Shown one piece after another: positions 1 to 6,438 of a stretch of DNA of 8,903 bases. Numbering within the stretch: the first letter of the stretch is position 1; every line of letters begins with the position of its first letter. The DNA lies in the NCBI GenBank assembly GCA_015222405.1, contig JADFVG010000107.1, positions 1-8,903 of the forward strand, in the 5' to 3' direction. The DNA is from Chloroflexota bacterium (GTDB lineage Bacteria; Chloroflexota; Dehalococcoidia; E44-bin15). The notes below the pieces were generated by a model, which was not told the origin of the DNA, made no database searches, and was given only the letters and a program-made list of their open reading frames with translations. A program made the position numbers and the translations under genes.

Positions 1-1
1 C

Positions 2-550
2 ACAGGCATAGAGAAGGAGAGCTTGGAGTTGGCGGCGGAGATGTATGGTCAAGCTGAGCGTGGCGTTATCATCTACGGAGAAGGGTTAGTGCAGGGGAAT
101 GATCCCACCCTTATTACCTCACTCCTCAATTTGGCTGATCTAACAGGAAATCGGGCGGGGGACAGGCTAAGGGTCATCTCGCTCAAACCCGCTGCCAATA
201 GCCGCGGTGGCTGGGAGCTAGGTCTAGCGGCAGGGGATATAAAGCGAGACGGGCTGAAGGGGCTCTACCTCCTCCTCGGCGATGAACAGGAGGACGAGGG
301 ACTATTGGACTGGCTCAAAGGAATCGCTTTCCTGGTGGTGCAGGCAAGCTATCACTCGCCTGTTACTGCCATCGCTGATGTAGTTTTGCCCTCTCCCATC
401 TGGGCGGAGAGGGAGGGCAAATATACGAGCATGGATGGCCGTCTTCTCGAATTAAAACGAGTGCTTCAAGCCAAAGATGGTCTACTTCAGGACCAGGAGA
501 TATTGATAGAGCTTTCCAAGAAGCTAGGGCACGAATTGAGTCCAAGCTAG
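2..550 (+). CDS. NuoG-like complex I / hydrogenase-associated Fe-S (molybdopterin oxidoreductase fold) subunit, C-terminal part
   Basis: The reading frame is open from the window edge (codons start at base 2), so the 5' end is missing; the first start-like codon, TTG at 23, is probably internal. About 182 residues are visible. They match the C-terminal part of the molybdopterin-oxidoreductase-fold domain of NuoG and formate dehydrogenase alpha chains: a GVIIYGEGL strand, NSRGGWELG, and the signature ADVVLPSPIWAEREGKYTS, followed by DGRLLELKR. In complex I and NAD-linked hydrogenases this subunit carries Fe-S clusters that pass electrons from the NADH-oxidising subunit to the hydrogenase or quinone module. 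The cluster-binding N-terminus is outside the window. The TAG stop runs into the ribosome binding site of hoxY 7 bases downstream, so the genes are co-transcribed. A catalytic formate dehydrogenase is possible but less likely given the hydrogenase partner. HoxU proper is much shorter and lacks this domain. Confidence 0.75.
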   Translation, partial: TGIEKESLELAAEMYGQAERGVIIYGEGLVQGNDPTLITSLLNLADLTGNRAGDRLRVISLKPAANSRGGWELGLAAGDIKRDGLKGLYLLLGDEQEDEGLLDWLKGIAFLVVQASYHSPVTAIADVVLPSPIWAEREGKYTSMDGRLLELKRVLQAKDGLLQDQEILIELSKKLGHELSPS

Positions 551-554
551 GAGG
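550..554 (+). promoter_or_regulatory. Ribosome binding site of hoxY that overlaps the upstream stop
   Basis: GGAGG begins with the last base of the upstream TAG stop. It lies only 3 bases before the ATG at 558 but 6 bases before the in-frame GTG at 561. The usual spacing favours GTG 561, while codon preference favours ATG 558; the two proteins differ by one residue. Confidence 0.6.
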
Positions 555-557
555 TTA

Positions 558-1097
558 ATGGTGGCAAAGGTTAAGATCGCTACAGCGTGGTTAGACTGTT
601 GCTCTGGGTGCCACATGTCTTTTCTCGATTTGGATGAGGCACTTATCGGCCTGCTAGACGCAATAGAAATCACCGCCAGTCCCATAACCGATATTAAAGA
701 GTTTTCACCGGTCGATGTCGGGATCATTGAAGGGGCAGTGAGCACTGCTCACGATGAAGAAGTAGCCAAGAAATTGCGTGCCAATTGCAAGATACTGATG
801 GCATGGGGCGATTGCGCCTGCTTTGGCGGAATATGCGCCATGCGCAACCTATTCACTAAAGAAGAGGTTCTTCGCCGATATTATATCGAGACTGAGAGCA
901 CCAGTGAGGGCAAGATTCCTTCATCGGAGGATATCCCCCCGCTCTTAGAGCAGGTTAAGCCATTAAATCAGGTGGTTAAGGTGGATTGTTATGTCCCTGG
1001 ATGCCCTCCTAGCTCTAAAGCTATTGGCTATGCCCTGACCGAACTTTTGGAGGGCAGAATCCCAGTGCTCCCGAGCGAGATGATGAGGTTTGATTAA
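558..1097 (+). CDS. hoxY: NAD(P)-linked [NiFe] hydrogenase small subunit HoxY
   Basis: This is the electron-transfer small subunit of a cytoplasmic group 3 [NiFe] hydrogenase. Its proximal [4Fe-4S] cluster takes electrons from the nickel-iron site in HoxH and passes them to the diaphorase-side subunits. At 179 residues it has the compact length of HoxY (complex I 20 kDa, NuoB-like fold), without the extra C-terminal clusters of uptake hydrogenase small subunits. The four expected ligands are visible: C15 and C18 in a CSGCH motif, C86 in WGDCACFGG, and C149 in PGCPPS. There is no twin-arginine signal peptide, consistent with a soluble enzyme. Extra cysteines at 14, 88, 93 and 144 are not normal ligands. 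The TAA stop overlaps the hoxH ribosome binding site. The group 3d assignment rests on gene order and HoxH similarity and is an inference. The start could be GTG 561. Confidence 0.88.
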   Translation: MVAKVKIATAWLDCCSGCHMSFLDLDEALIGLLDAIEITASPITDIKEFSPVDVGIIEGAVSTAHDEEVAKKLRANCKILMAWGDCACFGGICAMRNLFTKEEVLRRYYIETESTSEGKIPSSEDIPPLLEQVKPLNQVVKVDCYVPGCPPSSKAIGYALTELLEGRIPVLPSEMMRFD

Positions 1098-1109
1098 GGA
1101 GGCTATGGA

Positions 1110-2534
1110 ATGACGAGGAAAATCGTAATCGAGCCAGTTACCCGGGTTGAGGGGCATGGGAAGGTAACCATTCATCTCGACGATAGCGGAAATGTAGCCC
1201 AAGCCAGGTTTCATGTGACTCAACTGCGGGGATTTGAGAAGTTTTGTGAAGGGCGACTCTTCTGGGAGATGCCGGTCATCACCTCCCGAATCTGCGGTAT
1301 CTGTCCTGTAAGCCACCACCTCGCTTCAGTCAAGGCTGGGGATGCTCTCTTGGGGGTGGAGCTAACCCCTACAGCAAAGATGCTGCGCCAGCTAATACAT
1401 ATGGCCCAGATTCTTCAGTCCCATTCGCTCCATTTTTTCCATCTGGCCAGCCCTGATCTGCTCTTCGGCATGGATGCTGACCCCGCCATCCGAAACATCG
1501 TGGGGGTTATTGCAGAAAAGCCCGAGCTCGCCATAAAAGGGGTAAGACTGCGCGGTTTTGGCCAGAAAATAATCGAGATGCTCGGGGATAAGAAGGTCCA
1601 TCCCAATGCTGCCATCCCTGGAGGGATGAATAGGGCTCTCTCCCGTGAGCATCGCGAAGAAATCCTTCAGCAGATAGATGGGATCATCGCTGATGTTCAA
1701 ATTGCCATTGACCTGATCAAGGGGTACTGTGACCAGAATAGTGAGTTGGCTGCCAGCTTTGCCAGCTTTCCCTCTGGCTATCTGGGGCTTATAGATGATA
1801 ATGGCAACCTTGAACTTTATGATGGAAAGCTCAGATTGAAAGATGATAAAGGGGCCATTCTAGAGGATAAGATTGCCCCCGAGAATTACCTATCCATCAT
1901 CGCAGAAATGGTGGAGGACTGGTCTTATCTTAAGTTCCCCTATTATAAGAAGATGGGTTATCCCGCTGGCATTTATCGCGTGGGACCACTGGGGAGATTG
2001 AATGTCGCCGATGGCATCGCCACCCCACTGGCCAACAAAGAGTTCCAGAACTTCAAGATGCTGAGCAGCAACGGGATAGTGCAAGGATCATTATACTTCC
2101 ATTACGCCAGAATGATTGAGGCACTATACTCTGCTGAAATGATAAAGTCTCTCTTGCAAGATGATCTCATCTGCGGCAAGGAAATATGGGTCAACTCCAC
2201 CAAGCTCAATGAAGAGGCGGTAGGAGTAGTCGAAGCCCCTCGTGGCACCCTTTTCCACCATTATTGGATAGATTCAAGTGGCATGATCCGCAAGGTCAAT
2301 CTAATTGTAGCTACTGGTCATAATAACTTAGCAATGAATCGCGCTGTCTACGACGTAGCTAAAGCTTTTATCAAAGACGGGAAGGTTAGTGAAGGGATAC
2401 TTAACCGGGTCGAAGTTGCTATCCGCTGTTATGACCCTTGCCTATCCTGTTCCACACACGCCCTAGGTCAGATGCCTTTGGAAATCGATATCTACGATTC
2501 AGACGGGAATATTTACCAGAGATTAACAAGCTAA
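1110..2534 (+). CDS. hoxH: NAD(P)-linked [NiFe] hydrogenase large (catalytic) subunit HoxH
   Basis: This is the catalytic subunit, which splits or makes H2 at a Ni-Fe(CN)2CO centre. Both cysteine pairs that bind the metals are present: C62 and C65 in RICGICPVSHH, and C444 and C447 in DPCLSCSTH near the end. The N-terminal EPVTRVEGHG motif (residues 8-17) is also intact. After H450 there is a 24-residue tail, which fits the peptide a HoxW-type endoprotease removes after nickel insertion; no such protease or hyp maturation gene lies in this window. The phrases QLRGFEKFCEGR and FWEMPVITSRICGICPVSH resemble HoxH of group 3d (NAD-reducing, bidirectional) enzymes. Length (474) is normal. AAGGAGG at 1096-1102, overlapping the hoxY stop, lies 7 bases before this ATG and fixes the start. 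It is the last gene of its operon, with hairpins following. A group 3c MvhA-type enzyme is a less likely alternative. Confidence 0.93.
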   Translation: MTRKIVIEPVTRVEGHGKVTIHLDDSGNVAQARFHVTQLRGFEKFCEGRLFWEMPVITSRICGICPVSHHLASVKAGDALLGVELTPTAKMLRQLIHMAQILQSHSLHFFHLASPDLLFGMDADPAIRNIVGVIAEKPELAIKGVRLRGFGQKIIEMLGDKKVHPNAAIPGGMNRALSREHREEILQQIDGIIADVQIAIDLIKGYCDQNSELAASFASFPSGYLGLIDDNGNLELYDGKLRLKDDKGAILEDKIAPENYLSIIAEMVEDWSYLKFPYYKKMGYPAGIYRVGPLGRLNVADGIATPLANKEFQNFKMLSSNGIVQGSLYFHYARMIEALYSAEMIKSLLQDDLICGKEIWVNSTKLNEEAVGVVEAPRGTLFHHYWIDSSGMIRKVNLIVATGHNNLAMNRAVYDVAKAFIKDGKVSEGILNRVEVAIRCYDPCLSCSTHALGQMPLEIDIYDSDGNIYQRLTS

Positions 2535-2558
2535 TGCGAAGAAGCTCGTTTCAAGCAT

Positions 2559-2596
2559 CGGGAACCCAATCCTGGGAAATGATGGGATAGTTCCCG
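2559..2596 (+). repeat. Inverted repeat just after hoxH
   Basis: CGGGAAC (2559-2565) is complementary to GTTCCCG (2590-2596) with a 24-base loop. A second small hairpin follows, GCGCG at 2610-2614 with CGCGC at 2619-2623 around TCTT. Both lie between hoxH and the stronger hairpin at 2640 and may help stabilise or end the hydrogenase mRNA. Neither has a T-tract. Confidence 0.35.
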
Positions 2597-2639
2597 TGTT
2601 CTACGCTGAGCGCGTCTTCGCGCCCCTGTTCCAACTTTA

Positions 2640-2674
2640 GGGGGCATCCTTGCTAGAACTCAGAGGATGCCCCC
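2640..2674 (+). terminator. Terminator-like GC-rich hairpin after the hydrogenase operon
   Basis: GGGGGCATCC at 2640-2649 pairs perfectly with GGATGCCCCC at 2665-2674 around a 15-base loop; an inner T-A pair extends the stem to 11. It lies about 105 bases after the hoxH stop. No run of T follows (the next bases are ACTATCATAG), so it is not a classical intrinsic terminator. It could be a U-less terminator or an mRNA 3'-end stabiliser. Confidence 0.5.
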
Positions 2675-2684
2675 ACTATCATAG

Positions 2685-3011
2685 CGAGCCTGTTGCCAAT
2701 CGGGGCACTACATCCTCGAGGCAGAGCTGTTGTTCTTCCGCATCATTCAGGAAGCGGTCAGCAATGCTAGGCGACATGCCGAAGCATCGAAGGTTGAGAT
2801 TACTATAGAATACAACGAAGGCAAGACAAGGGGCATCATTAGGGATAATGGCAAAGGATTTGAATTGCCTGAAACACTGGGAGAACTGTCTCGAACTGGC
2901 AAACTTGGGCTCATCGGCATGGAGGAGCGGGCCAAGTTGCTAGGCGGAAGCTTGAGGCTAGAATCCGAGCCAGGTAAAGGCACCACTGTGGTCATCGAGG
3001 CGCCGGTATAG
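2685..3011 (+). pseudogene. 5'-truncated sensor histidine kinase: ATP-binding (HATPase_c) domain only, NarL/DegS-type family
   Basis: The frame opens after a TAG at 2682-2684. Homology to two-component kinases of the NarX/DegS/NreB type begins by about 2712 (ILEAELLFFRIIQEAVSN), upstream of the first usable start, a TTG at 2730. From that TTG (93 residues) the ATP-binding motifs are intact: N-box EAVSNARRH (8-16), G1 box DNGKGF (39-44), glycine-rich GKLGLIGM (57-64) and GKGT (82-85), then a normal domain end. The dimerisation domain with the phosphoacceptor histidine and any sensor domain are absent. I found no trace of them in the frames between hoxH and this point, and no response regulator follows. 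It is most likely the remnant of a deleted kinase. A GAGG at 2718-2721, 8 bases before TTG 2730, means a free-standing ATPase domain could still be translated. Confidence 0.65.
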
Positions 3012-3101
3012 CTATAGACTGCTCAATATATGAAAGCATACAAGATTTCAAACCGAGGAGAGCAGGGGGCCCCGTATCAGTCCATTCCGAGCTTAACAAA
3101 T

Positions 3102-3129
3102 CATCGAATTGTTGACTCACAATCCGATG
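3102..3129. repeat. Imperfect inverted repeat between the kinase remnant and treT
   Basis: CATCGAATTGT (3102-3112) and ACAATCCGATG (3119-3129) are complementary at 10 of 11 positions around the 6-base loop TGACTC. It lies about 54 bases upstream of the -35 box of the treT promoter. It could be an operator for a dimeric regulator or a hairpin ending transcripts from the kinase remnant. No T-tract follows. Confidence 0.4.
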
Positions 3130-3182
3130 TAACGCTAAGCGGGGGTGGAGCATAGACATCGAAGTCTGTTTGCACCTGAGCC

Positions 3183-3211
3183 TTGCCAGAGTCCACTTTT
3201 TGGCATAAAAT
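3183..3211 (+). promoter_or_regulatory. Sigma70-type promoter for the treT-like gene
   Basis: TTGCCA (3183-3188), a 17-base spacer and TAAAAT (3206-3211) match the consensus TTGACA-17-TATAAT at 5 of 6 bases in each box. Transcription would begin near 3218, giving a 5' untranslated region of about 60 bases before the ATG at 3280. The glycosyltransferase therefore probably forms its own transcription unit. Confidence 0.6.
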
Positions 3212-3279
3212 GAACCAATGCCCAGAGCATAGCTCCATTTCAGTTTGGGGCTGTAGATTTTAGAAACCACGGGTTTTGG

Positions 3280-4668
3280 ATGATGAATCCAGATAATGAT
3301 ATTTTCCCTTTGGCCGACGGGACTGCTTACAGCAGGCGTAAGAATTTCACCCACTTTTCTGCGCCTTCTTTAGAGGCCTACACTTCAATTGTAGGTGAGG
3401 AGCGAGTGGAAAGGCTGCGCAAAGTAGCCGAGCGGCTTAAGGGGCTAAAGCTATTGCAGCTAAACGCCTCCGCTGTGGGCGGAGGCGTAGCCGAGATGCT
3501 TCATAGCTCTATCCCATTTCTGGACAACCTGGGTATAGAGTCTGAGTGGAAGGTCATCAGGGGAAGCAAGGAATATTTTGAATGCACCAAGAACCTTCAC
3601 AACCTGTTGCAGGGTGAGGAAAAGGGCTTTACCCCTGAGATGGAGGAGACCTATTTCTGCACCCTTGAGCAGTGTGTTAGCACCGGTATCATCGATTACA
3701 ATCCAGATGTAGTCTTGGTTCATGACCCCCAGCCCTTAGGCCTAACCCGTTATCTCAAGAAGCCGAGTGAAACTTGGCTCTGGAGATGCCACATAGATAT
3801 CGAAGAGACAACTCTAATGGCTAGTCCCAAGCTATGGGATTTCATCACCATGTGGGCTGAGCATTATGACGCCGCTATATTCTCGGCTGCGCATTATGTT
3901 GTTTCATGGTGGCCTTTGCCTAAGTTCATCATCCCTCCCTTCATTGACCCCCTTTCCGACAAGAACAGAGAGCTGAGCCAGGAGGAAATTGACAAGGTTC
4001 TGGCCAAATATGGTATAGACCCCAAATTGCCTATCATCGCTCAAATCGGAAGGTTTGACCCCTGGAAAGGCCTGGATAGAACCATCGCCACCTACCGCCA
4101 GGTAAAGAAGGAGATAAGATGCCAGCTTGTAATAGCTGGTGGCTTGGCTGCCGATGACCCGCAGGGCGAGAGGTGCCTAGCTGATGTTTACCACCAGACA
4201 AAGGACGATGAGGATATCCATGTGCTCAACCTCTCGCTGGCGAATCGCCAGGAGAACTATGTGGAAGTAAACGCACTCCAGCGGGCGGCTAATGTGATCA
4301 TGCAGCCGTCAACTAGAGAGGGTTTTGGGCTGGTAATTACCGAGGCCTTGTGGAAAGGTAAACCGGTGATAGCTGCTGATGTAGGCGGCATCCCGCTGCA
4401 GGTCAGGGACGGTGACACTGGCTACTTTTACGAAACACCGCGCAAAACTAGCCAGAAGGTGCAATACTTATTGCAAAACGCGGAGGCTGCCGAGCTAATG
4501 GGCATGAGGGGAAGAAGGTATGTCCAAGAACACTTCCTCCTACCTGACCGGATTGCCGATTGTCTCACCGCCATAGACATGGTCCTGCATGGAGCCGGCC
4601 ACAAGAAGCTCCCTGCTGACTCCATAATCAGCTTCCATCCCTGGTTTAAGCTGCGCAAGCGGAGATGA
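3280..4668 (+). CDS. treT: Trehalose synthase (TreT-type) GT4 family glycosyltransferase
   Basis: TreT enzymes reversibly join glucose to an NDP-glucose donor to make trehalose, a compatible solute and carbon store, in the cytoplasm. The protein has the GT-B fold pattern of GT4 enzymes. N-terminal domain: LNASAVGGGVAEMLHS (61-76), VVLVHDPQPLG (144-154) and WRCHID (168-173). C-terminal domain: IIPPFIDPLSDKNREL, IGRFDPWKG (256-264), and the donor-site EX7E motif with E337 and E345 in REGFGLVITEALWKG. The GGGVAE, HDPQP and RCHID motifs distinguish TreT-like proteins from general GT4 enzymes. At 462 residues it exceeds typical TreT (about 410) through about 25 extra N-terminal residues and a basic C-terminal tail. 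ATG 3280 and an adjacent in-frame ATG at 3283 have no clear Shine-Dalgarno, so the start is less certain than the rest. A strong promoter precedes it and no trehalose-pathway neighbour is visible. Related trehalose phosphorylase-type activity cannot be excluded. Confidence 0.82.
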   Translation: MMNPDNDIFPLADGTAYSRRKNFTHFSAPSLEAYTSIVGEERVERLRKVAERLKGLKLLQLNASAVGGGVAEMLHSSIPFLDNLGIESEWKVIRGSKEYFECTKNLHNLLQGEEKGFTPEMEETYFCTLEQCVSTGIIDYNPDVVLVHDPQPLGLTRYLKKPSETWLWRCHIDIEETTLMASPKLWDFITMWAEHYDAAIFSAAHYVVSWWPLPKFIIPPFIDPLSDKNRELSQEEIDKVLAKYGIDPKLPIIAQIGRFDPWKGLDRTIATYRQVKKEIRCQLVIAGGLAADDPQGERCLADVYHQTKDDEDIHVLNLSLANRQENYVEVNALQRAANVIMQPSTREGFGLVITEALWKGKPVIAADVGGIPLQVRDGDTGYFYETPRKTSQKVQYLLQNAEAAELMGMRGRRYVQEHFLLPDRIADCLTAIDMVLHGAGHKKLPADSIISFHPWFKLRKRR

Positions 4669-4706
4669 TTAGCTTCGAAAACAGCCGCTGGTAAGCCGAG
4701 CAGGAT

Positions 4707-4724
4707 TCAAACAGGCTCGTTTGA
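4707..4724 (+). terminator. Small hairpin after treT
   Basis: TCAAAC (4707-4712) pairs with GTTTGA (4719-4724) around AGGCTC, about 40 bases after the treT stop. No T-run follows, so it is only a weak candidate for the 3' end of the treT transcript. Confidence 0.25.
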
Positions 4725-4760
4725 GCGGTGTGGCAATCTCTGTAACTCTCTCCCAAATTT

Positions 4761-4784
4761 AGTGAAACCTATGAGGGTTTCGCT
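4761..4784. terminator. Hairpin between convergent treT and sdhB, overlapping the sdhB stop
   Basis: AGTGAAACC (4761-4769) pairs with GGTTTCGCT (4776-4784) with a single G-T wobble around TATGAG. The sdhB stop codon lies at the edge of the stem and loop. On the minus strand the stem is followed by AAATTT, which contains only a short T-run. It could act as a bidirectional terminator for the convergent transcripts, but it lacks a proper T-tract on either side. Confidence 0.4.
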
Positions 4785-5608
4785 GTAAATTCTGGCACTG
4801 GCAGCTTGGGCTTTTCCTCTACTGGAGGCGGAGCTATGGGGGATGCCTCTTTCTTCTTTTGCAATCTCAAAGTCTGTGCCAGCACTGTCCTCTTAAGCAA
4901 TTGAATAGCCAGGGCTGGATCCACCCCCTTGGGGCAAGCCTCAGAGCAGGCTCCGGCAAGGTGGCAGAGCCAAACGCCATGCCCGGAGTCGACTATGGCA
5001 GTTCTTTCCCGCATCCCCTCGTCTCGACTATCCGCACAATACCGATAAGCCTGAGCCAACGACTGTGGTCCTAAGAATAGGACATCTGTAGCCGAGGTGG
5101 GGCAAGCTGCCAGGCATAATCCACATTTCACACAAAAGCTGAACTGCAAGTATTCCTCCAGCGCTTGAGGCGACTGGGTATATTCAGCAGTAGGTTCCTC
5201 CATCTCCTCACTATCCGAGCGCACGATGTAAGGCCTTATCGACTTATGTTTCTCAAATAATGGGGTGAGATCAGGGACGAGGTCCTTTATGATGCCATAA
5301 TTGGGCAGGGACTTGATTTCTATTACATCCTTCCCCAGCTCCTCCACCGTGATGTGGCAAGCGAGGCAGGGAAAGTTATTGATTAGCATGCCGCAGGAGC
5401 CACAAATCCCCATTCGGCAGGAGACGCGAAAGGCGAGGGTGTTATCTAGCTTTTCCTTGATGTAGTTAAGACCGTCAAGCACTGTCATACCTTTGGTGAA
5501 AGGGATGACAAACTCCTGCAGATAAGTCTTCTCATCGCGAGTGGGCTCATATCTTTGAACCCTGAAGGTCAACTTTCCCATAGTTAAACTTTTCTCTTTC
5601 TCTGCCAT
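4769..5608 (-). CDS. sdhB: Succinate dehydrogenase/fumarate reductase iron-sulfur subunit
   Basis: This subunit carries electrons between the flavoprotein SdhA and the membrane quinone site through three Fe-S clusters. Counting from the ATG at 5608 (279 residues), every ligand is visible. C64, C69, C72 and C84 (CRMGICGSC...C) bind [2Fe-2S]. C159, C162, C165 and C225 bind [4Fe-4S]. C169, C215 and C221 bind [3Fe-4S] (CVKCGLCLAACP and CHLAGACSEACPKG). The protein ends in an unusual proline/lysine-rich tail of about 28 residues (KKKEASPIAPPPVEEKPKL onward), absent from typical SdhB. The frame also has an ATG at 5614, but the GGGGAG touches it directly and sits 6 bases before ATG 5608, which I therefore prefer. 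It is the last gene of the sdhACDB operon. Sequence alone cannot tell succinate oxidation from fumarate reduction. Confidence 0.93.
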   Translation of the reverse strand: MAEKEKSLTMGKLTFRVQRYEPTRDEKTYLQEFVIPFTKGMTVLDGLNYIKEKLDNTLAFRVSCRMGICGSCGMLINNFPCLACHITVEELGKDVIEIKSLPNYGIIKDLVPDLTPLFEKHKSIRPYIVRSDSEEMEEPTAEYTQSPQALEEYLQFSFCVKCGLCLAACPTSATDVLFLGPQSLAQAYRYCADSRDEGMRERTAIVDSGHGVWLCHLAGACSEACPKGVDPALAIQLLKRTVLAQTLRLQKKKEASPIAPPPVEEKPKLPVPEFTAKPS

Positions 5609-5614
5609 AACCAT

Positions 5615-5620
5615 CTCCCC
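5615..5620 (-). promoter_or_regulatory. Ribosome binding site deciding the sdhB start
   Basis: On the minus strand GGGGAG overlaps the last base of the sdhD stop (TAG at 5622-5620). It directly abuts the first ATG (5614) but is 6 bases from the second in-frame ATG (5608), which therefore has the better spacing. The arrangement suggests translational coupling of sdhB to sdhD. Confidence 0.6.
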
Positions 5621-5982
5621 TAGGAATAATAGGCATTTAGCGCGATAAAACTGCCATATCCAAAGACGACAATCCCGATTCCTATCATTATGTAATTAAG
5701 GGAACGGGCGATAACAGGCGGCCAAGGTAGCTCCATAAGAACACCCCTCAAACCATAAAGCGCGTGGTAAATAGCCACCGCCAGAAGGATAATGTAGAAG
5801 CTGGCCCAGCCGGCGCTGGTGGCCCTGTCCATTACACTGCCCCATGACGTTGGCTCCTCGATATGTACGCCAAGGCCGCCAGCGAAATCATCCAAGCGAA
5901 GCGCTGTAATATGTACCGCGATAAGAAAAAACACAGCAACCCCGGTAATCAGTTGTAAAAGACGAAAGTAAGATTGACGCAT
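5620..5982 (-). CDS. sdhD: Succinate dehydrogenase membrane anchor subunit, SdhD-like
   Basis: A 120-residue hydrophobic protein with three predicted membrane helices (about 8-29, 58-80 and 95-116). It is one of two anchors that fix the SdhAB head to the cytoplasmic membrane and form the quinone and heme b sites. H73 in AIYHALYGLRG matches the helix-II heme ligand of SdhD proteins (family pattern HA.IG.R). A further histidine, H24 at the end of helix I (LIAVHITALR), could bind a second heme. It starts 9 bases after the sdhC stop, and an AGAGG (5993-5989) overlapping that stop sits 6 bases before the ATG, so the start is well supported. The C/D naming follows gene order and resemblance; the two anchors are alike enough that the labels could be swapped. 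Confidence 0.82.
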   Translation of the reverse strand: MRQSYFRLLQLITGVAVFFLIAVHITALRLDDFAGGLGVHIEEPTSWGSVMDRATSAGWASFYIILLAVAIYHALYGLRGVLMELPWPPVIARSLNYIMIGIGIVVFGYGSFIALNAYYS

Positions 5983-5991
5983 CGCACACCT

Positions 5992-6435
5992 CTATACTAC
6001 AAAGTCAATCAGGACAAGGAGCAGAAGAATCGCTCCCAGCGCACCCATTGCCAATACGATGGGGCGCCTTCGTTGCAGAGCATGGCTATAAGGATATATC
6101 GGTGGTTTGGGAGCACCTAAGGTGTAACCTAGTTGTTGAAGAATGAGCCTTAGTCCATTAAGGGCGTGGATGATAAAGGCGGCAATAACAAGGTACTCCC
6201 CGACTGCGAATACCGGGTTCTCAAACAGGCTCATGGTATCTTCCCAAAGCCCTTCTCCGCTAATTCGAAAACCGTTTATCGTAAGGTGCAGGATGCCGTA
6301 TAAAATTATGCCCAGCCCAGTCACCCTCTGGAGAGTATAGAGATAACGCTCCACATTATACCTGCCAGCCCATACCCAGCCCCAGATACCCAGGTAATTC
6401 TTCAAAGGCTTCTTCTTTACTTCCATCGCATTCAT
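5992..6435 (-). CDS. sdhC: Succinate dehydrogenase cytochrome b subunit, SdhC-like
   Basis: The larger membrane anchor (147 residues) has three predicted helices (about 37-54, 76-100 and 124-146) after a basic cytoplasmic N-terminus. The segment YTLQRVTGLGIILYG opening helix I is the typical SdhC signature (compare the S..HR.TG pattern) and takes part in quinone binding. H90 in FIIHALNGLRLILQQLGY matches the conserved helix-II heme b ligand. H50 at the end of helix I (YGILHLTING) is a candidate ligand for a second heme. The start has an AGGAAG (6450-6445) 9 bases upstream, inside the end of sdhA; an in-frame ATG at 6426 is an alternative. The gap to sdhA is only 3 bases, so the genes are translated from one mRNA. 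Confidence 0.87.
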   Translation of the reverse strand: MNAMEVKKKPLKNYLGIWGWVWAGRYNVERYLYTLQRVTGLGIILYGILHLTINGFRISGEGLWEDTMSLFENPVFAVGEYLVIAAFIIHALNGLRLILQQLGYTLGAPKPPIYPYSHALQRRRPIVLAMGALGAILLLLVLIDFVV

Positions 6436-6438
6436 AGG

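Noticed and set aside
963..1319. 118-codon minus-strand frame across the hoxY-hoxH junction
   Set aside because: Antisense shadow of two well-supported genes.
2992..3354. 120-codon open frame on the minus strand across the kinase-treT gap
   Set aside because: It overlaps the ends of both neighbouring genes in antisense, lacks a ribosome binding site and shows no family features.
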